Assembly: GCF_900105045.1 (NCBI RefSeq)
Contig: NZ_LT629739.1
Span: forward strand, 4,216,001-4,280,000
Source of the DNA: Brevibacterium picturae
GTDB taxonomy: Bacteria; Actinomycetota; Actinomycetes; Actinomycetales; Brevibacteriaceae
Reading direction: 5' to 3'
DNA length: 64,000 bases
In this document: positions 1-9,061 of the stretch, piece after piece
Layout of the letters: each line of letters starts with the position of its first letter
Position numbering within the stretch: the stretch's first letter is position 1
The notes under the pieces: generated by a model
What the model saw: only the letters and a program-made list of their open reading frames with translations
Told to the model about the DNA's origin: nothing
The model's database searches: none
Position numbers and translations under genes: made by a program

Positions 1-366
1 TGCAGATGGTGCGTCATCAGCTGACGCGGTGTCTTCGCTGCTGCCGGAGATCGTGTCACCGGCGATGGTGTCGCCGGCAGCCGGGGGCAGCTCGGGCATC
101 GGTGCGCCGTCGAGCAGCGCCGATTCGTCGTTGCGGGTGCGTTCTCGGCCGGCATTGGCCACGATCACGGCCGGATAGGGCAGCAGTACGGCACCGGCGA
201 CGCAGACCCACATGAGCACCGTCAGATTCAGACGGAACATGACATAGGCCAGCACGAAGCAGAGTGTCCGAATACCCATGGTGATCGAATATTTGATGAT
301 CCGCGACTTCATGTCATCATCAAGGGCGGTGTCTGCCGTGGTGATCTGCTGCGGGTGTTTGGACAT
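1..366 (-). CDS. DUF3099 family membrane protein (3' end outside window)
   Basis: The minus-strand frame opens with ATG at 366 (MSKHPQQITTADTALDDD) and stays open to base 1, so the C-terminus lies outside the window. About 122 residues are visible. A soluble N-terminus of about 25 residues is followed by two closely spaced hydrophobic helices (about residues 30-70: ITMGIRTLCFVLAYVMFRL and LTVLMWVCVAGAVLLPYPAVIVA), then a polar tail rich in Asp, Ser and Ala. This is the DUF3099 pattern: a small two-helix actinobacterial membrane protein of unknown function, often found beside fabG-fabI as here. It is divergent from fabG with about 150 bp between the two starts. Family assignment is by recognition. 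Confidence 0.75.
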   Translation of the reverse strand, partial: MSKHPQQITTADTALDDDMKSRIIKYSITMGIRTLCFVLAYVMFRLNLTVLMWVCVAGAVLLPYPAVIVANAGRERTRNDESALLDGAPMPELPPAAGDTIAGDTISGSSEDTASADDAPSA

Positions 367-513
367 AACCTTCTTCACTCGATTACTCGTACAAAATCAT
401 ACTCTCCGTTTGTGTGAGTCGTATCGACGCCCATCGGGACACGATAGGTTAGTGACGGTAAGTTTGATCCCAATCGTCGATCAATCTGTATTGTCCACCA
501 ACAGGAGAGATTC

Positions 514-1224
514 GTGTCAGAACCACGCATAGTCCTCGTGACCGGAGGAAACCGCGGTATCGGCCGCACCATCGCCGAGGAATTCCTCGCCCAGGGCGAC
601 AGGGTCGCCGTCACCTCCCGCAACGGAGACGCACCCGAAGGGGCGCTGGCCGTGTCCGCAGACATCACCGACACCGCGTCCCTCGATGCGGCCTTCGCCG
701 AGATCGAAGAGAAGCTGGGACCCGTCGAGGTGGTCGTGGCCAATGCCGGAATCACTCGTGACAATCTGCTCATGAGGATGAGCGACGACGAATTCGAAGC
801 CGTCGTCGACACCAACCTCACCGGCACCTTCCGCACCGTCAAGCGCGCCATCACCGGCATGATCCGAGCGAAGAAGGGCCGCATCGTGCTCATCTCTTCG
901 GTCTCCGGACTCTACGGAGTCCCCGGCCAGGCCAATTACTCGGCCTCGAAGGCTGGACTTGTCGGCTTCGCCCGCTCGGTCACCCGCGAACTCGGCTCGC
1001 GCGGCATCACCGCCAACGTCGTCGCTCCCGGGTTCATCCGCACCGATATGACCGACGAACTGCCGGAGAAGCAACAGAAGGAATACCTCGCGACGATCCC
1101 CGCCAAGCGATTCGCCGAGCCGGCCGAGGTCGCGAAGGTCGTGCGCTGGGTGTCCTCGGACGAGGCCGCCTACATCTCCGGAGCCGTCATCCCCGTCGAT
1201 GGGGGACTGGGGATGGGGCACTGA
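514..1224 (+). CDS. fabG: 3-oxoacyl-[ACP] reductase FabG
   Basis: A short-chain dehydrogenase of 236 residues. It carries the cofactor motif TGGNRGIG near residue 10, the NAG motif (VVANAGITRDN) near residue 75, Ser near 128 and the catalytic YSASK near 142. The C-terminus (SGAVIPVDGGLGMGH) is typical of FabG. It would reduce 3-oxoacyl-ACP with NADPH in fatty-acid elongation. The start is GTG at 514, preceded by AGGAG with good spacing. It sits directly upstream of the enoyl reductase gene, the same order as mycobacterial fabG1-inhA, so the two probably act in consecutive elongation steps. General 3-hydroxyacyl reductase activity cannot be excluded. Confidence 0.93.
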   Translation: MSEPRIVLVTGGNRGIGRTIAEEFLAQGDRVAVTSRNGDAPEGALAVSADITDTASLDAAFAEIEEKLGPVEVVVANAGITRDNLLMRMSDDEFEAVVDTNLTGTFRTVKRAITGMIRAKKGRIVLISSVSGLYGVPGQANYSASKAGLVGFARSVTRELGSRGITANVVAPGFIRTDMTDELPEKQQKEYLATIPAKRFAEPAEVAKVVRWVSSDEAAYISGAVIPVDGGLGMGH

Positions 1225-1321
1225 GCCCCGTCACCGCCTAGACTTCACAGCAAGGACGTCGGCGCCAGCGGCGTCGACGACAACGACTTCACTGCAGTTT
1301 CTACAGTTTGAAAGGACCACC

Positions 1322-2080
1322 ATGGGAATTCTCGATGGAAAGCGCATCCTCGTCACCGGCGTTCTGACCGAGGCATCGATCGCCTTCGCCGCCGCCCGCA
1401 TCGCCCAGGAGCAGGGTGCCGAAGTCATCCTCTCCAGCTTCGGCCGCCAGATGAAGATCACCCAGGTGATCTCCGAACGCCTGCCCGAGAAGCCGAAGGT
1501 CATCGAACTCGATGCCACCAATGAAGAGGACCTGGCTGCACTGCCCGAACGTCTCGAGGGCAACATCGACGGCATCGTGCACGCGATCGCCTTCGCGCCC
1601 AAGGACGCTCTCGGCGGGGTGTTCCTCGACACTCCGTGGGAGTCCGTCTCGGCCGCAATGCAGGTCTCCGCGTTCTCCCTCAAGTCCATCACCGTGGCCG
1701 CGCAGCCTGCACTCAACAAGGGCGCCGGCGTCGTCGGACTGACCTTCGACGCCACGATCTCCTGGCCGGTCTACGACTGGATGGGTGTGGCCAAGGCCGC
1801 CTTCGAGTCCACTGCCCGCTACCTCGCGAAGTACGTCGGTGAGGACGGGGTCCGCGTCAACCTCGTCTCGGCCGGACCGCTGAAGACCACTGCCGCCACC
1901 TCGATCCCCGGATTCGGGACCCTCGAAGACATGTGGGGCGACCGTGCACCGCTGGGCTGGGACCAGACGGACACCACTCCGGCGGGCAAGGCGATCGTCG
2001 CCCTGCTCTCGGACTGGTTCCCCGCCACCACCGGTGAGATGGTCCACGTCGACGGCGGATTCCACTCCACCGGAGCCTGA
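1322..2080 (+). CDS. fabI: Enoyl-[ACP] reductase FabI/InhA type
   Basis: A 252-residue divergent SDR. It begins MGILDGKRILVTGVLTEASIA, the degenerate nucleotide loop typical of FabI/InhA, and carries the Tyr-x6-Lys catalytic pair in YDWMGVAKAAF around residue 150. It catalyses the last NADH-dependent reduction of the elongation cycle. The start is ATG at 1322, with GAAAGGA 7 bases upstream; the open frame extends further 5' but no better ribosome-binding site is there. The next gene, a histidine phosphatase, follows after 23 bp. Pairing with fabG supports a shared role in type II fatty-acid synthesis. Confidence 0.93.
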   Translation: MGILDGKRILVTGVLTEASIAFAAARIAQEQGAEVILSSFGRQMKITQVISERLPEKPKVIELDATNEEDLAALPERLEGNIDGIVHAIAFAPKDALGGVFLDTPWESVSAAMQVSAFSLKSITVAAQPALNKGAGVVGLTFDATISWPVYDWMGVAKAAFESTARYLAKYVGEDGVRVNLVSAGPLKTTAATSIPGFGTLEDMWGDRAPLGWDQTDTTPAGKAIVALLSDWFPATTGEMVHVDGGFHSTGA

Positions 2081-2103
2081 GAGCGATAGGAAGAGGCAAG
2101 CTG

Positions 2104-2607
2104 ATGCCTGTGCTCATTCTCGCCCGTCACGCGAAGGCCGAACCTCATGGGCCGACGGACTTCGAACGGTCGCTGAACGCCAAGGGTCTGGCCCAGGCCG
2201 TGGAAGCCGGAGCCGAGATCGCCGAACGGTGGTCACCCGACGTGGCCATCGCCTCGGCGGCCAGGCGCACCGTGCAGACCGGTCAGGCCGTGGTCGAGGC
2301 CGTCAATCGGCACAACGGAGAACCCGGAACCGGTGAGGGCCTGGCGCTGTGCCAGGACGAGTCCCTCTACCAAGGGGGAGTCGAGGACTGGATCGATGCG
2401 ATCAATTCGATCCCGTCCGATTCCCAGTGCGCCTACATCGTCGGCCATCAGCCCACCGTCGCCGAGGTGGTCGGACACCTGAATCCGAGCTCCGGAGTTC
2501 CGGAAGCGTTCCGCCCGTCCTCGCTTGCGGTCTTCGTCCTCGACAGTTGGGATGTCGAGCCCGGGGACTATCCCGCACCGGAGCTGCGGGTCTTCCTCGG
2601 CACCTGA
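2104..2607 (+). CDS. SixA-like histidine phosphatase
   Basis: A 167-residue member of the histidine phosphatase superfamily. The phosphoacceptor loop is at the N-terminus (LILARHAKA, with His near residue 9), followed by the SARRTVQT segment with its arginine. A second conserved histidine sits in IVGHQPTVAEVV around residue 117. Length and motifs match SixA-type enzymes, which remove phosphate from phosphohistidine in signalling proteins. The substrate here is unknown. It is last in the fabG-fabI transcription unit and is followed by a strong terminator. Confidence 0.85.
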   Translation: MPVLILARHAKAEPHGPTDFERSLNAKGLAQAVEAGAEIAERWSPDVAIASAARRTVQTGQAVVEAVNRHNGEPGTGEGLALCQDESLYQGGVEDWIDAINSIPSDSQCAYIVGHQPTVAEVVGHLNPSSGVPEAFRPSSLAVFVLDSWDVEPGDYPAPELRVFLGT

Positions 2608-2622
2608 TCGACGCGATCTGCC

Positions 2623-2665
2623 AAGGCGCCGGCTTCTGAGCATTTCAGACGCCGGCGCCTTTTCT
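2623..2665 (+). terminator. Rho-independent terminator after the fabG-fabI-sixA unit
   Basis: An 11-bp perfect stem (AAGGCGCCGGC at 2623-2633 with GCCGGCGCCTT at 2651-2661) closes a 17-base loop and runs into TTTTCTT. It lies between convergent genes, so it may also stop serB transcription from the other side. Confidence 0.85.
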
Positions 2666-2711
2666 TGCGCCCGAATGGGGTCTTGCGGCAGATTCCCGGA
2701 GGTGTGTTGGG

Positions 2712-3371
2712 TCACACGCCGGATCGGGTTTCGAAGAGGCTCAGCACCTCACGCAGATCGCGGTTCGTCACGGAGGCATCGGCGGCGGTGACGAGGGCGG
2801 GCTTCGCGCAGAAGGCGACGCCCAAACCCGCCGCCCTGATCATGCCGATGTCGTTGGCCCCATCGCCGATGGCCACGGTCCGGGCCGGATCGCAATCGTA
2901 TTTCCGGGACAGCTGCCCGAAGATCTCCGCCTTTGCGCTCGGGTCGATGACTCGACCGCTCGTGACTCCCGTCAGCAATCCCTCGTCGGCCCCGAGACCA
3001 TTGGCATGGACCTCGGTGATGCCCATCGCCGCCGCTACAGGGGCGATGATTGGGGTGAAGCCACCCGAGACCAGGGCCACGACGCCACCGTCGGACTGGA
3101 CTGCTGCGACCAGCTCGCGCGCACCTTCGGTCAACGTGATCTGCTCGCGCACCTCGTCGAGAACGGACACAGGCAGGCCCTTGAGCAGTGCCACGCGCTC
3201 GGCCAGCGAGGCGGCGAAGTCCAACTGCCCGGCCATGGCTCGTTCCGTGATGTCGGCAACTTGGGCTCCCACCTCGGCGTGGACGGCGATGAGGTCGATG
3301 ACCTCCTCATTGATGAACGTCGAATCGACGTCCATGACCAGCAGCTGGATTGTGTTCTTTGAGTCATTCAC
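2712..3371 (-). CDS. serB: Phosphoserine phosphatase SerB
   Basis: A 219-residue HAD-family phosphatase. It has motif I DVDSTFINEE near residue 14, motif II VSGGFTPII near 100, the conserved lysine in the SAKAEIF stretch, and motif III/IV GDGANDIGMI near 168. These are the SerB signature elements. It removes phosphate from L-phosphoserine as the last step of serine synthesis. The start is ATG at 3371. That codon overlaps the stop of the gene upstream on the same strand (ATGA at 3368-3371), so the two are probably translationally coupled. Confidence 0.92.
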   Translation of the reverse strand: MNDSKNTIQLLVMDVDSTFINEEVIDLIAVHAEVGAQVADITERAMAGQLDFAASLAERVALLKGLPVSVLDEVREQITLTEGARELVAAVQSDGGVVALVSGGFTPIIAPVAAAMGITEVHANGLGADEGLLTGVTSGRVIDPSAKAEIFGQLSRKYDCDPARTVAIGDGANDIGMIRAAGLGVAFCAKPALVTAADASVTNRDLREVLSLFETRSGV

Positions 3372-4102
3372 CCCTTCATCGTAGCGACAGCCATGATGTA
3401 GTCGGCGGCCGCGGGGTGCAGACGCGAGAGCAGATCACCGAAGGCGGGTGGGTCGACCGTTGCCGGTGCCAGCACCGTGCGCATCCGCTCATGGATGTCG
3501 AGGGCGGCATAGATGGCGCGAGCGTCGGCGACCGAGGGGATGAGCCTCGAGATCGGGTGGCTCAAGCTCAGCTCCTCCTGCCAGTCCCGCCACGGCCCCT
3601 CCCTCCAGGCAGCCGGCACCTCGATCGACTCGATGAGGCTCAGCCCCTCCATGACGAGCAGACGAAGTCGGCGCAGCGCCTCGGCGGGCGTGCCCACGGT
3701 GACCGGGCGAAAGACCGTGTCACGGCAGGCGATGACCTCGACGTTGGCCTCGGCGCCGAGGAGGACCACAGCCACCTGGTGAGAACCGGAGTGGAGCACG
3801 ATCGGAGCCGTGTGTCGCCCGACCTTGAGCCGGTCGCCCTTGTCCACGGGCGGGGTCGTATGAGGCAGCGAAGGATGGTGCAGGGCCAGCCGCGCATGTG
3901 TGACCCCGGCGGCCGCAGCCTCGGCGATGAAGAGCAGCAGGCCCGTCGGCGGTGAGGTGCCGAAGACGTGGTCGGCAACGATGAGAGGGACATCACGATC
4001 GTCATCGAGAAAGGCGGCACTGACCTCGTCAGGGGCGAGGCTGGAGTGCAGTCGGTGGTTCATCGCCAGGGCCAGCAGCAGTGAGTCGGTAGTCAAGTCC
4101 AT
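3368..4102 (-). CDS. Conserved protein of unknown function upstream of serB
   Basis: A 244-residue soluble protein that I do not recognise. It begins MDLTTDSLLLALAMNHRL at ATG 4102. The open frame extends further 5' but would run through the divergent ABC gene's coding region, so the shorter start is preferred. There are no membrane segments and no obvious catalytic motif; the N-terminal half is Asp-, Glu- and Val-rich (DDDRDVPLIVADHVFG). Its stop overlaps the serB start, so it is co-transcribed with serB, and it diverges from the ABC ATPase gene with only 44 bp between starts. That tight divergent spacing suggests a shared promoter region. Confidence 0.7.
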   Translation of the reverse strand: MDLTTDSLLLALAMNHRLHSSLAPDEVSAAFLDDDRDVPLIVADHVFGTSPPTGLLLFIAEAAAAGVTHARLALHHPSLPHTTPPVDKGDRLKVGRHTAPIVLHSGSHQVAVVLLGAEANVEVIACRDTVFRPVTVGTPAEALRRLRLLVMEGLSLIESIEVPAAWREGPWRDWQEELSLSHPISRLIPSVADARAIYAALDIHERMRTVLAPATVDPPAFGDLLSRLHPAAADYIMAVATMKG

Positions 4103-4146
4103 GTCGAACCAGAATAGACGCCGAGCCTGCGATAGAGTTGGCAGAT

Positions 4147-4932
4147 ATGAGTGATGTCCTGACTTTGGATTCTGTTTCCGTGCGCCGAGGAACGAATTTC
4201 CTCCTCCAAGATTTCTCCCTGACCGTCTCCGAAGGCGAGCATTGGGCCGTTCTCGGACCCAATGGTGCCGGGAAGACGACTCTGCTGGAACTGGCCGCAG
4301 GACGAATGCACCCGACAACCGGCTCGGTGGGGATCCTGGAAGAGCGACTCGGGCGTGTCGACGTCTTCGAACTGCGCCCGCGCATCGGCTACTCCTCGAC
4401 GGCCCTGGCCAACCGCATCCCTCTGTCCGAAGCCGTGCTCGACACCGTGCTCACCGCCGCCTATGGCGTCACCGGTCGCTGGGTCGAGGAATACGAAACC
4501 ACCGACGTCGAACGGGCCAAGGACCTCCTCGCCGCGTTCGACATCTCACATCTGGCCGATCGCACCTTCGGGACCCTGTCGGAGGGCGAACGCAAGCGTG
4601 TGCAGATCGCTCGCTCGCTGATGACCGACCCGGAGCTGCTGCTGCTCGACGAGCCTGCCTCCGGACTCGACCTCGGCGGACGTGAAGAGCTGCTGGCCGC
4701 ATTGACGGAGATCCTGTCCTCGAAGTGGGCTCCGGCGACGATCATGGTCACCCACCATGTCGAGGAGATCCCTGTGGGCATCACACACGTGCTGCTGCTG
4801 GCTGAGGGCACCGACCTTGCCGCTGGCCCCATCGATGAGACGCTGACGGCCGACAACCTCTCGGCCACCTTCGGCATCGACGTCAAGCTCACCCGCGACG
4901 GGCAGCGATTCCACGCCCGATCCCCTTACTGA
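4147..4932 (+). CDS. ABC transporter ATP-binding protein (YlmA type)
   Basis: A 261-residue ATPase domain. Walker A is GPNGAGKTTL near residue 40, the ABC signature is LSEGERKRVQIARSL near 145, Walker B is LLLLDEPASGLDLGG near 163, and the switch histidine lies in MVTHHVEEI. No permease gene is adjacent. The match to the stand-alone YlmA-like group, often annotated as possible molybdenum-type importers, gives no firm substrate. The start is ATG at 4147, nine bases inside the longest frame. The next gene (TSUP) starts 2 bp after the stop, so they are co-transcribed. Confidence 0.88.
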   Translation: MSDVLTLDSVSVRRGTNFLLQDFSLTVSEGEHWAVLGPNGAGKTTLLELAAGRMHPTTGSVGILEERLGRVDVFELRPRIGYSSTALANRIPLSEAVLDTVLTAAYGVTGRWVEEYETTDVERAKDLLAAFDISHLADRTFGTLSEGERKRVQIARSLMTDPELLLLDEPASGLDLGGREELLAALTEILSSKWAPATIMVTHHVEEIPVGITHVLLLAEGTDLAAGPIDETLTADNLSATFGIDVKLTRDGQRFHARSPY

Positions 4933-4934
4933 GC

Positions 4935-5765
4935 ATGGACCCAGTTCTCGGAATGGAACTGTGGCAGATCGGGCTGATCGTCCTTGCGGGAATCGCCGCC
5001 GGTGGAATCAATGCCGTCGTCGGTTCCGGCACCCTCATCACATTCCCGGCGCTCGTCGCTTTCGGCGTGCCACCGGTCGTGTCAACGATGAGCAACGCGG
5101 TCGGACTGATTCCGGGCAACATCGCCTCATCCTTCGGCTACCGGAACGAGCTGCGCGGCCAATGGCGGCGGATCCTCGGGTTCGTGCCAGCCTCAATCCT
5201 GGGGTCGCTGACCGGTGCCTATCTGCTGCTGCACTTGCCGGCGGATGCCTTCGAAACGATCGTTCCGGTGCTCCTCGTCGTCGCCCTCATCATGGTCGTC
5301 GGCCAGCCCGCGCTGTCGCGCTACCTCAAGAATCGTTCGGTGCGCCGAGCCGAGCGGGCAGGGGAGAAACATGTGGCGGCCTCGGTCGGTGACTCGCTCT
5401 CCACCGGTCGCTACGTCCTCGTCCTGGCCGTCGTCTTCCTCACCGCGATCTACGGCGGTTACTTCGCCGCCGCCCAGGGCATCATCCTCATCGCGCTGCT
5501 GGGGCTGCTGCTGCCCGATGATCTGCAGCGCCTGAACGGACTGAAGAACGTCCTGGTCCTCGTCGTCAACACGGTTTCGGCCAGCACCTATATCATCGTC
5601 GGTCACGACCGGCTGAACTGGATCGCCGTCATCTGCATCGCCGTCGGCTCTCTCATCGGCGGCTACTTCGGTGCCCGCGTCGGGCGGAAATTCTCACCGG
5701 TCCTGCTGCGCACCATCATCGTCATCCTCGGACTCGTCGCCATCTGGCGCATCCTCACGTTGTGA
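4935..5765 (+). CDS. TSUP (TauE/SafE) family membrane protein
   Basis: A 276-residue protein with about eight hydrophobic helices arranged as two repeats. The first repeat opens with GLIVLAGIAAGGINAVVGSGTLITFPALVAFG and the second with TAIYGGYFAAAQGIILIALLGL, the typical TSUP repeat signature. A polar cytoplasmic loop (RSVRRAERAGEKHVAASVGD) separates the halves. Family members export sulfite, sulfonates or other organic anions; the substrate here cannot be read from sequence. It is tightly coupled to the ABC ATPase gene upstream. Confidence 0.88.
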   Translation: MDPVLGMELWQIGLIVLAGIAAGGINAVVGSGTLITFPALVAFGVPPVVSTMSNAVGLIPGNIASSFGYRNELRGQWRRILGFVPASILGSLTGAYLLLHLPADAFETIVPVLLVVALIMVVGQPALSRYLKNRSVRRAERAGEKHVAASVGDSLSTGRYVLVLAVVFLTAIYGGYFAAAQGIILIALLGLLLPDDLQRLNGLKNVLVLVVNTVSASTYIIVGHDRLNWIAVICIAVGSLIGGYFGARVGRKFSPVLLRTIIVILGLVAIWRILTL

Positions 5766-5801
5766 TCGCATGAGGACTCAATTCTCGAACGCTGTGGGCG
5801 C

Positions 5802-6692
5802 ATGAGCACCCCGGCCAAGGCACCACTGACCAGGCAACAGGTGGTCGACCGTGCCGCCGAACTCGGCATCGCCGCCACCCGCCTGCGGTTCTTCGACGAG
5901 GAGACACTGGCCTCATCGGCGAAAGACCTGCACGACTACACTCAACTGACCGATGTGGCGCTGCGCAGTATCCGTGAACCCGCCGAGGGGCTGTTCATTG
6001 CGGAGTCCTCGAAGATCATTCGCCGTGCTCACGCCGCAGGCATGGTTCCCCGTTCGTATCTCACCAGCCCGAAATGGCTGTTCGACCTAGCCGACATCAT
6101 CGCCGCCAATGATGCCCCGATCCACATCGGCACCGACGCGGCAGTCGAATCGCTGACAGGCTTCCACCTCCACCGAGGTGCCCTGGCCGCCATGCACCGG
6201 CCACAAGCACTCGATGTCGCCCAGCTCGTTTCCGATGCCCGACGCATCATCGTCATCGAAGACGTCGTCGATCATACGAACGTGGGAGCGATCTTCCGCT
6301 CGGCCGCCGCGTTCGGCGTGGACGCGGTCCTCGTTACACCCCGCTGTGCCGATCCTCTCTACCGGCGTTCCATCCGAGTCTCCATGGGCACTGTGTTCCA
6401 AGTGCCGTGGACGCGGATCGAATCCTGGCCAGCCGGAGTCGACTCCCTCCGTGAACTCGGCTTCCATATCGCCGCACTCGCCCTCGACGAGGATTCGGTG
6501 GCCATCCGCGAGTTCGCCGCAGATGCGCCCGAGCGTACCGCCATCGTCTTCGGCACCGAGGGCGACGGGCTGCGACGGTCGACGATCGCCGCCTGTGATT
6601 CGACGGTCATGATCCCGATGAGTGGGGGAGTCGACTCACTCAACGTCGCAGCAGCTTCTGCAGTGGCGTGCTTCGCGCTGCAGATCGACTGA
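5802..6692 (+). CDS. SpoU/TrmH-family RNA 2'-O-methyltransferase
   Basis: A 296-residue SPOUT enzyme. An N-terminal substrate-binding domain (about residues 1-140) precedes the knotted catalytic domain. Motif 1 is VVDHTNVGAIFRSAAAFG near residue 155, motif 2 is IVFGTEGDGL near 248 and motif 3 is IPMSGGVDSLNVAAASAV near 273. It would methylate a ribose in tRNA or rRNA using SAM; the exact nucleotide is unknown. It starts at ATG 5802, 36 bp after the TSUP gene. Confidence 0.9.
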   Translation: MSTPAKAPLTRQQVVDRAAELGIAATRLRFFDEETLASSAKDLHDYTQLTDVALRSIREPAEGLFIAESSKIIRRAHAAGMVPRSYLTSPKWLFDLADIIAANDAPIHIGTDAAVESLTGFHLHRGALAAMHRPQALDVAQLVSDARRIIVIEDVVDHTNVGAIFRSAAAFGVDAVLVTPRCADPLYRRSIRVSMGTVFQVPWTRIESWPAGVDSLRELGFHIAALALDEDSVAIREFAADAPERTAIVFGTEGDGLRRSTIAACDSTVMIPMSGGVDSLNVAAASAVACFALQID

Positions 6693-6725
6693 GATCGTGT
6701 CGGTGGCTCGGGCTACGGTGTGACT

Positions 6726-7656
6726 ATGAACGACTCGATTGAGATCTTCCAATCAGGCGATGGCGGAATCCAGTTGGATGTCCGCACTGCGGCCGGGGCG
6801 GTTTGGCTGACTCGGCATCAACTTGCGACCTTGTACGGCAGAGATATCAAGACCATCGGCAAGCACGTCGCGAATGCTCAGCGCGAAGAACTTGCGGACA
6901 CAGCAGTTGTCGCAAAATTTGCGACAACTGCTTCGGACGGCAAGACCTACCAGGTTGAACACTTCGATCTCGACATGGTCCTGTCCGTCGGTTATCGGGT
7001 GAAATCCACCGAGGGTGTGCGCTTCCGACGTTGGGCAAACGACGTTCTGCGCCGATATGCGGTGGAGGGGGCGGCACTCAATGAGCAGCGACTCTCCGAA
7101 ATCGGCAAGATCGTGACTGTGCTCGCACGCTCGAGCGATGAGTTGCTCGCGGGCGTCGCGGATGTGCTCTCGGATTACATGCCGAGTCTGGCACTTCTTC
7201 GCGATTTCGACGAAGGAAACATCGAATCGCTGCCTGCGGCGGTACCCGCTTGGATACTGACACTCGACGAAGCTCGCAGCATCATCGATCGCTTGGCACA
7301 GGAATTTCCCGACGATCGTCTGCTGGGCAAGGAGCGCGGCGACGCGTTGGACGCTGTAATAGGGGCGATCTATCAAGGCTTTGGGGATCAAGAGCTGTAT
7401 CCGACGGTCGAGGAGAAGGCGGCGAACCTGCTCTACTTCGTCGTTAAGGACCACCCGCTTGCCGATGGTAACAAGCGCAGCGCTGTTCATCACTTTTCTT
7501 GACCGCAATAACGCCCTGCTGAACAGCGATGGCAGTATGAGAATCGCGCACAATGCACTCGCCGCGATAACTCTCTTAGTCGCCATGAGCGATCCGACGG
7601 AAAAGGATCTGATGGTCGCACTTATTATTCGTATGATCGTTCCGGAGACGCATTGA
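6726..7656 (+). pseudogene. RhuM/Fic-Doc family gene with a frameshift in the Fic motif
   Basis: The first frame (6726-7502) encodes about 258 residues. The N-terminal RhuM-like half has WLTRHQLATLYGRDIKTI, and the C-terminal Fic/Doc domain has an intact active-site loop HPLADGNKR at 7452-7478. Immediately after that loop the frame is lost and stops at 7500-7502. The rest of the Fic fold (ALFITFLDRNNALL through SDPTEKDLMVALIIRMI) continues in the +1 frame to 7656. An intact relative would be about 310 residues. Fic domains transfer AMP or phosphate to proteins, and RhuM-Fic proteins are accessory genes of unknown role. Base composition is visibly lower in GC than the neighbours, which suggests horizontal acquisition. 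GTG at 6720 is an alternative start. A sequencing error is possible. Confidence 0.82.
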
Positions 7657-7688
7657 CCCGATTCGAAGCAGAAAACGAGAGGACCGCA

Positions 7689-8459
7689 GTGGACCGCACT
7701 TCACTCGCCCAAGCACTCGAGGCTGGCCACATCACCGGTGAGGTGGGGACTCCCAGAGAGAACAACCTCTCCCACATCCACCGGTTTCTCGCACAGGAGA
7801 AGCAGTTCGACTTCGGCGTCGAACTCACCCGTGACTGGGACTTTGACTCCGTCTTCGCCCTCATGGTCGACCGGGCTGGACTGCGATCGGAGCCGGACTT
7901 CATCGAAGGTGTCGATACGATTTCGACCGAACGCTGCATCGACGCACTCGAACAGTTGGCTGTTGCCATTGGCGATGTCACCCGCGCCGGTGGAGAAATC
8001 CTCTTCGCGACCGGACACCCGGCTGGTCTGCTGCCCGTGCACATGGCGATCGCGGCCGCAGCCGAAACCCACGGAGCCCAGATCACGCACCAGGCCAGTG
8101 CTGTTCCCGTCCCCGGCCTCGGCGGCGACTGCCGACAGATCAATCGAGTCTGGACCTGGCATCAGCACGGCGGAACCCCGCACACCCACCTCGCCGAACC
8201 CATGCACGCACTCCTTGATGGAATCACCCGCCGAGGCGATCAGGTCCCTGATCTGATCGTGGCCGATCACGGGTGGGCCGGTGCGGCATCGAGCCGGGGT
8301 CTGCGCACGCTGGGCTATGCGGATTGCAACGATCCTGCCCTCTTCGTCGCCGAGGCGCAGGGAACCATCGAGGTCACCGTTCCCCTCGACGATGACGTGG
8401 TGCCCTATCTCTATGAGCCCCTCATCGACTTCGTCCTCGAACGCGCGGGACTCAGCTGA
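7689..8459 (+). CDS. Actinobacterial phosphatase-family protein
   Basis: A 256-residue protein that resembles a group of actinobacterial proteins annotated only as phosphatases. Conserved-looking blocks are TPRENNLSHIHRF near residue 20, FATGHPAGLLPVH near 105, THLAEPMHALLDG near 165, and VADHGWAGAASSRGLRTLGYADCNDPALFVAEAQG near 190. His, Asp and Glu residues in these blocks could bind metal. GTG at 7689 is chosen because GAGAGG lies 6 bases upstream; a TTG at 7653 would overlap the broken Fic gene. The substrate is unknown. Confidence 0.72.
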   Translation: MDRTSLAQALEAGHITGEVGTPRENNLSHIHRFLAQEKQFDFGVELTRDWDFDSVFALMVDRAGLRSEPDFIEGVDTISTERCIDALEQLAVAIGDVTRAGGEILFATGHPAGLLPVHMAIAAAAETHGAQITHQASAVPVPGLGGDCRQINRVWTWHQHGGTPHTHLAEPMHALLDGITRRGDQVPDLIVADHGWAGAASSRGLRTLGYADCNDPALFVAEAQGTIEVTVPLDDDVVPYLYEPLIDFVLERAGLS

Positions 8460-8509
8460 GAGAACCCCGCCGGACTCCGCGGTATCGGATTGGAATCCTG
8501 CCGGGTCGG

Positions 8510-9061
8510 TCAGCTGATCTCGTTCGCGAGACCCTCGACCACCTCGGCGGTGGGAAGCGATGCCAGTGCCGCGCCCGAGAGGATGAGCTTGGACCCGCGG
8601 ATGCCGGAGCCGATGATGATCTCCTCAGCTTCAGCGACACGGGAGTCGATGAGGATCCGGTAGTTGGCCGGCAGACCGATCGGTCCGATGCCGCCGTACT
8701 CCATTCCCGACTCGTCGACCGCGCGATCCATCGGTAGGAAAGAGGCCTTGCGCACGTCGAGGAGTTTCTTCACGCGCTTGTTCACATCGGCACGCGTGTT
8801 CGCGAGCACCATGCAGGCGGCGATCCTCTCCTCACCGGAGCGCGAACCGGCCACAAGGACGCAATTGGCCGAGGTCTCTGGTCCGAGGCCGGTGGCGTCG
8901 AGCAGGGCCGAGGTGTCCGCGATCTGCGGGTCGATGGCGAAGGCATCCACGTTGCCGGTGATCGATGCCATCGCCTCGGCGGTGGAACTTGCCATGAGAT
9001 CGGGAGCGGATGCTGCGGGAGTGAGGTCGAATTGCGTGGAGATGCGCTCTTTGGTCTTCAT
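8510..9061 (-). CDS. YbaK/EbsC-family aminoacyl-tRNA deacylase
   Basis: A 183-residue YbaK/ProX-like protein. It contains the family's KxxL block ([20 protein letters not shown]), the central [22 protein letters not shown] block around residue 125, and the [13 protein letters not shown] segment near the C-terminus. These proteins hydrolyse mischarged aminoacyl-tRNAs in trans, such as Cys-tRNA(Pro). ATG at 9061 is taken as the start; a GTG two codons earlier is possible. It is a stand-alone gene convergent with the phosphatase-family gene. Confidence 0.85.
   Translation of the reverse strand: MKTKERISTQFDLTPAASAPDLMASSTAEAMASITGNVDAFAIDPQIADTSALLDATGLGPETSANCVLVAGSRSGEERIAACMVLANTRADVNKRVKKLLDVRKASFLPMDRAVDESGMEYGGIGPIGLPANYRILIDSRVAEAEEIIIGSGIRGSKLILSGAALASLPTAEVVEGLANEIS

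Noticed and set aside
3368..4318. 316-codon version of the unknown protein upstream of serB
   Set aside because: It would overlap the ABC ATPase gene's 5' coding region; the ATG at 4102 gives a sensible non-overlapping gene.
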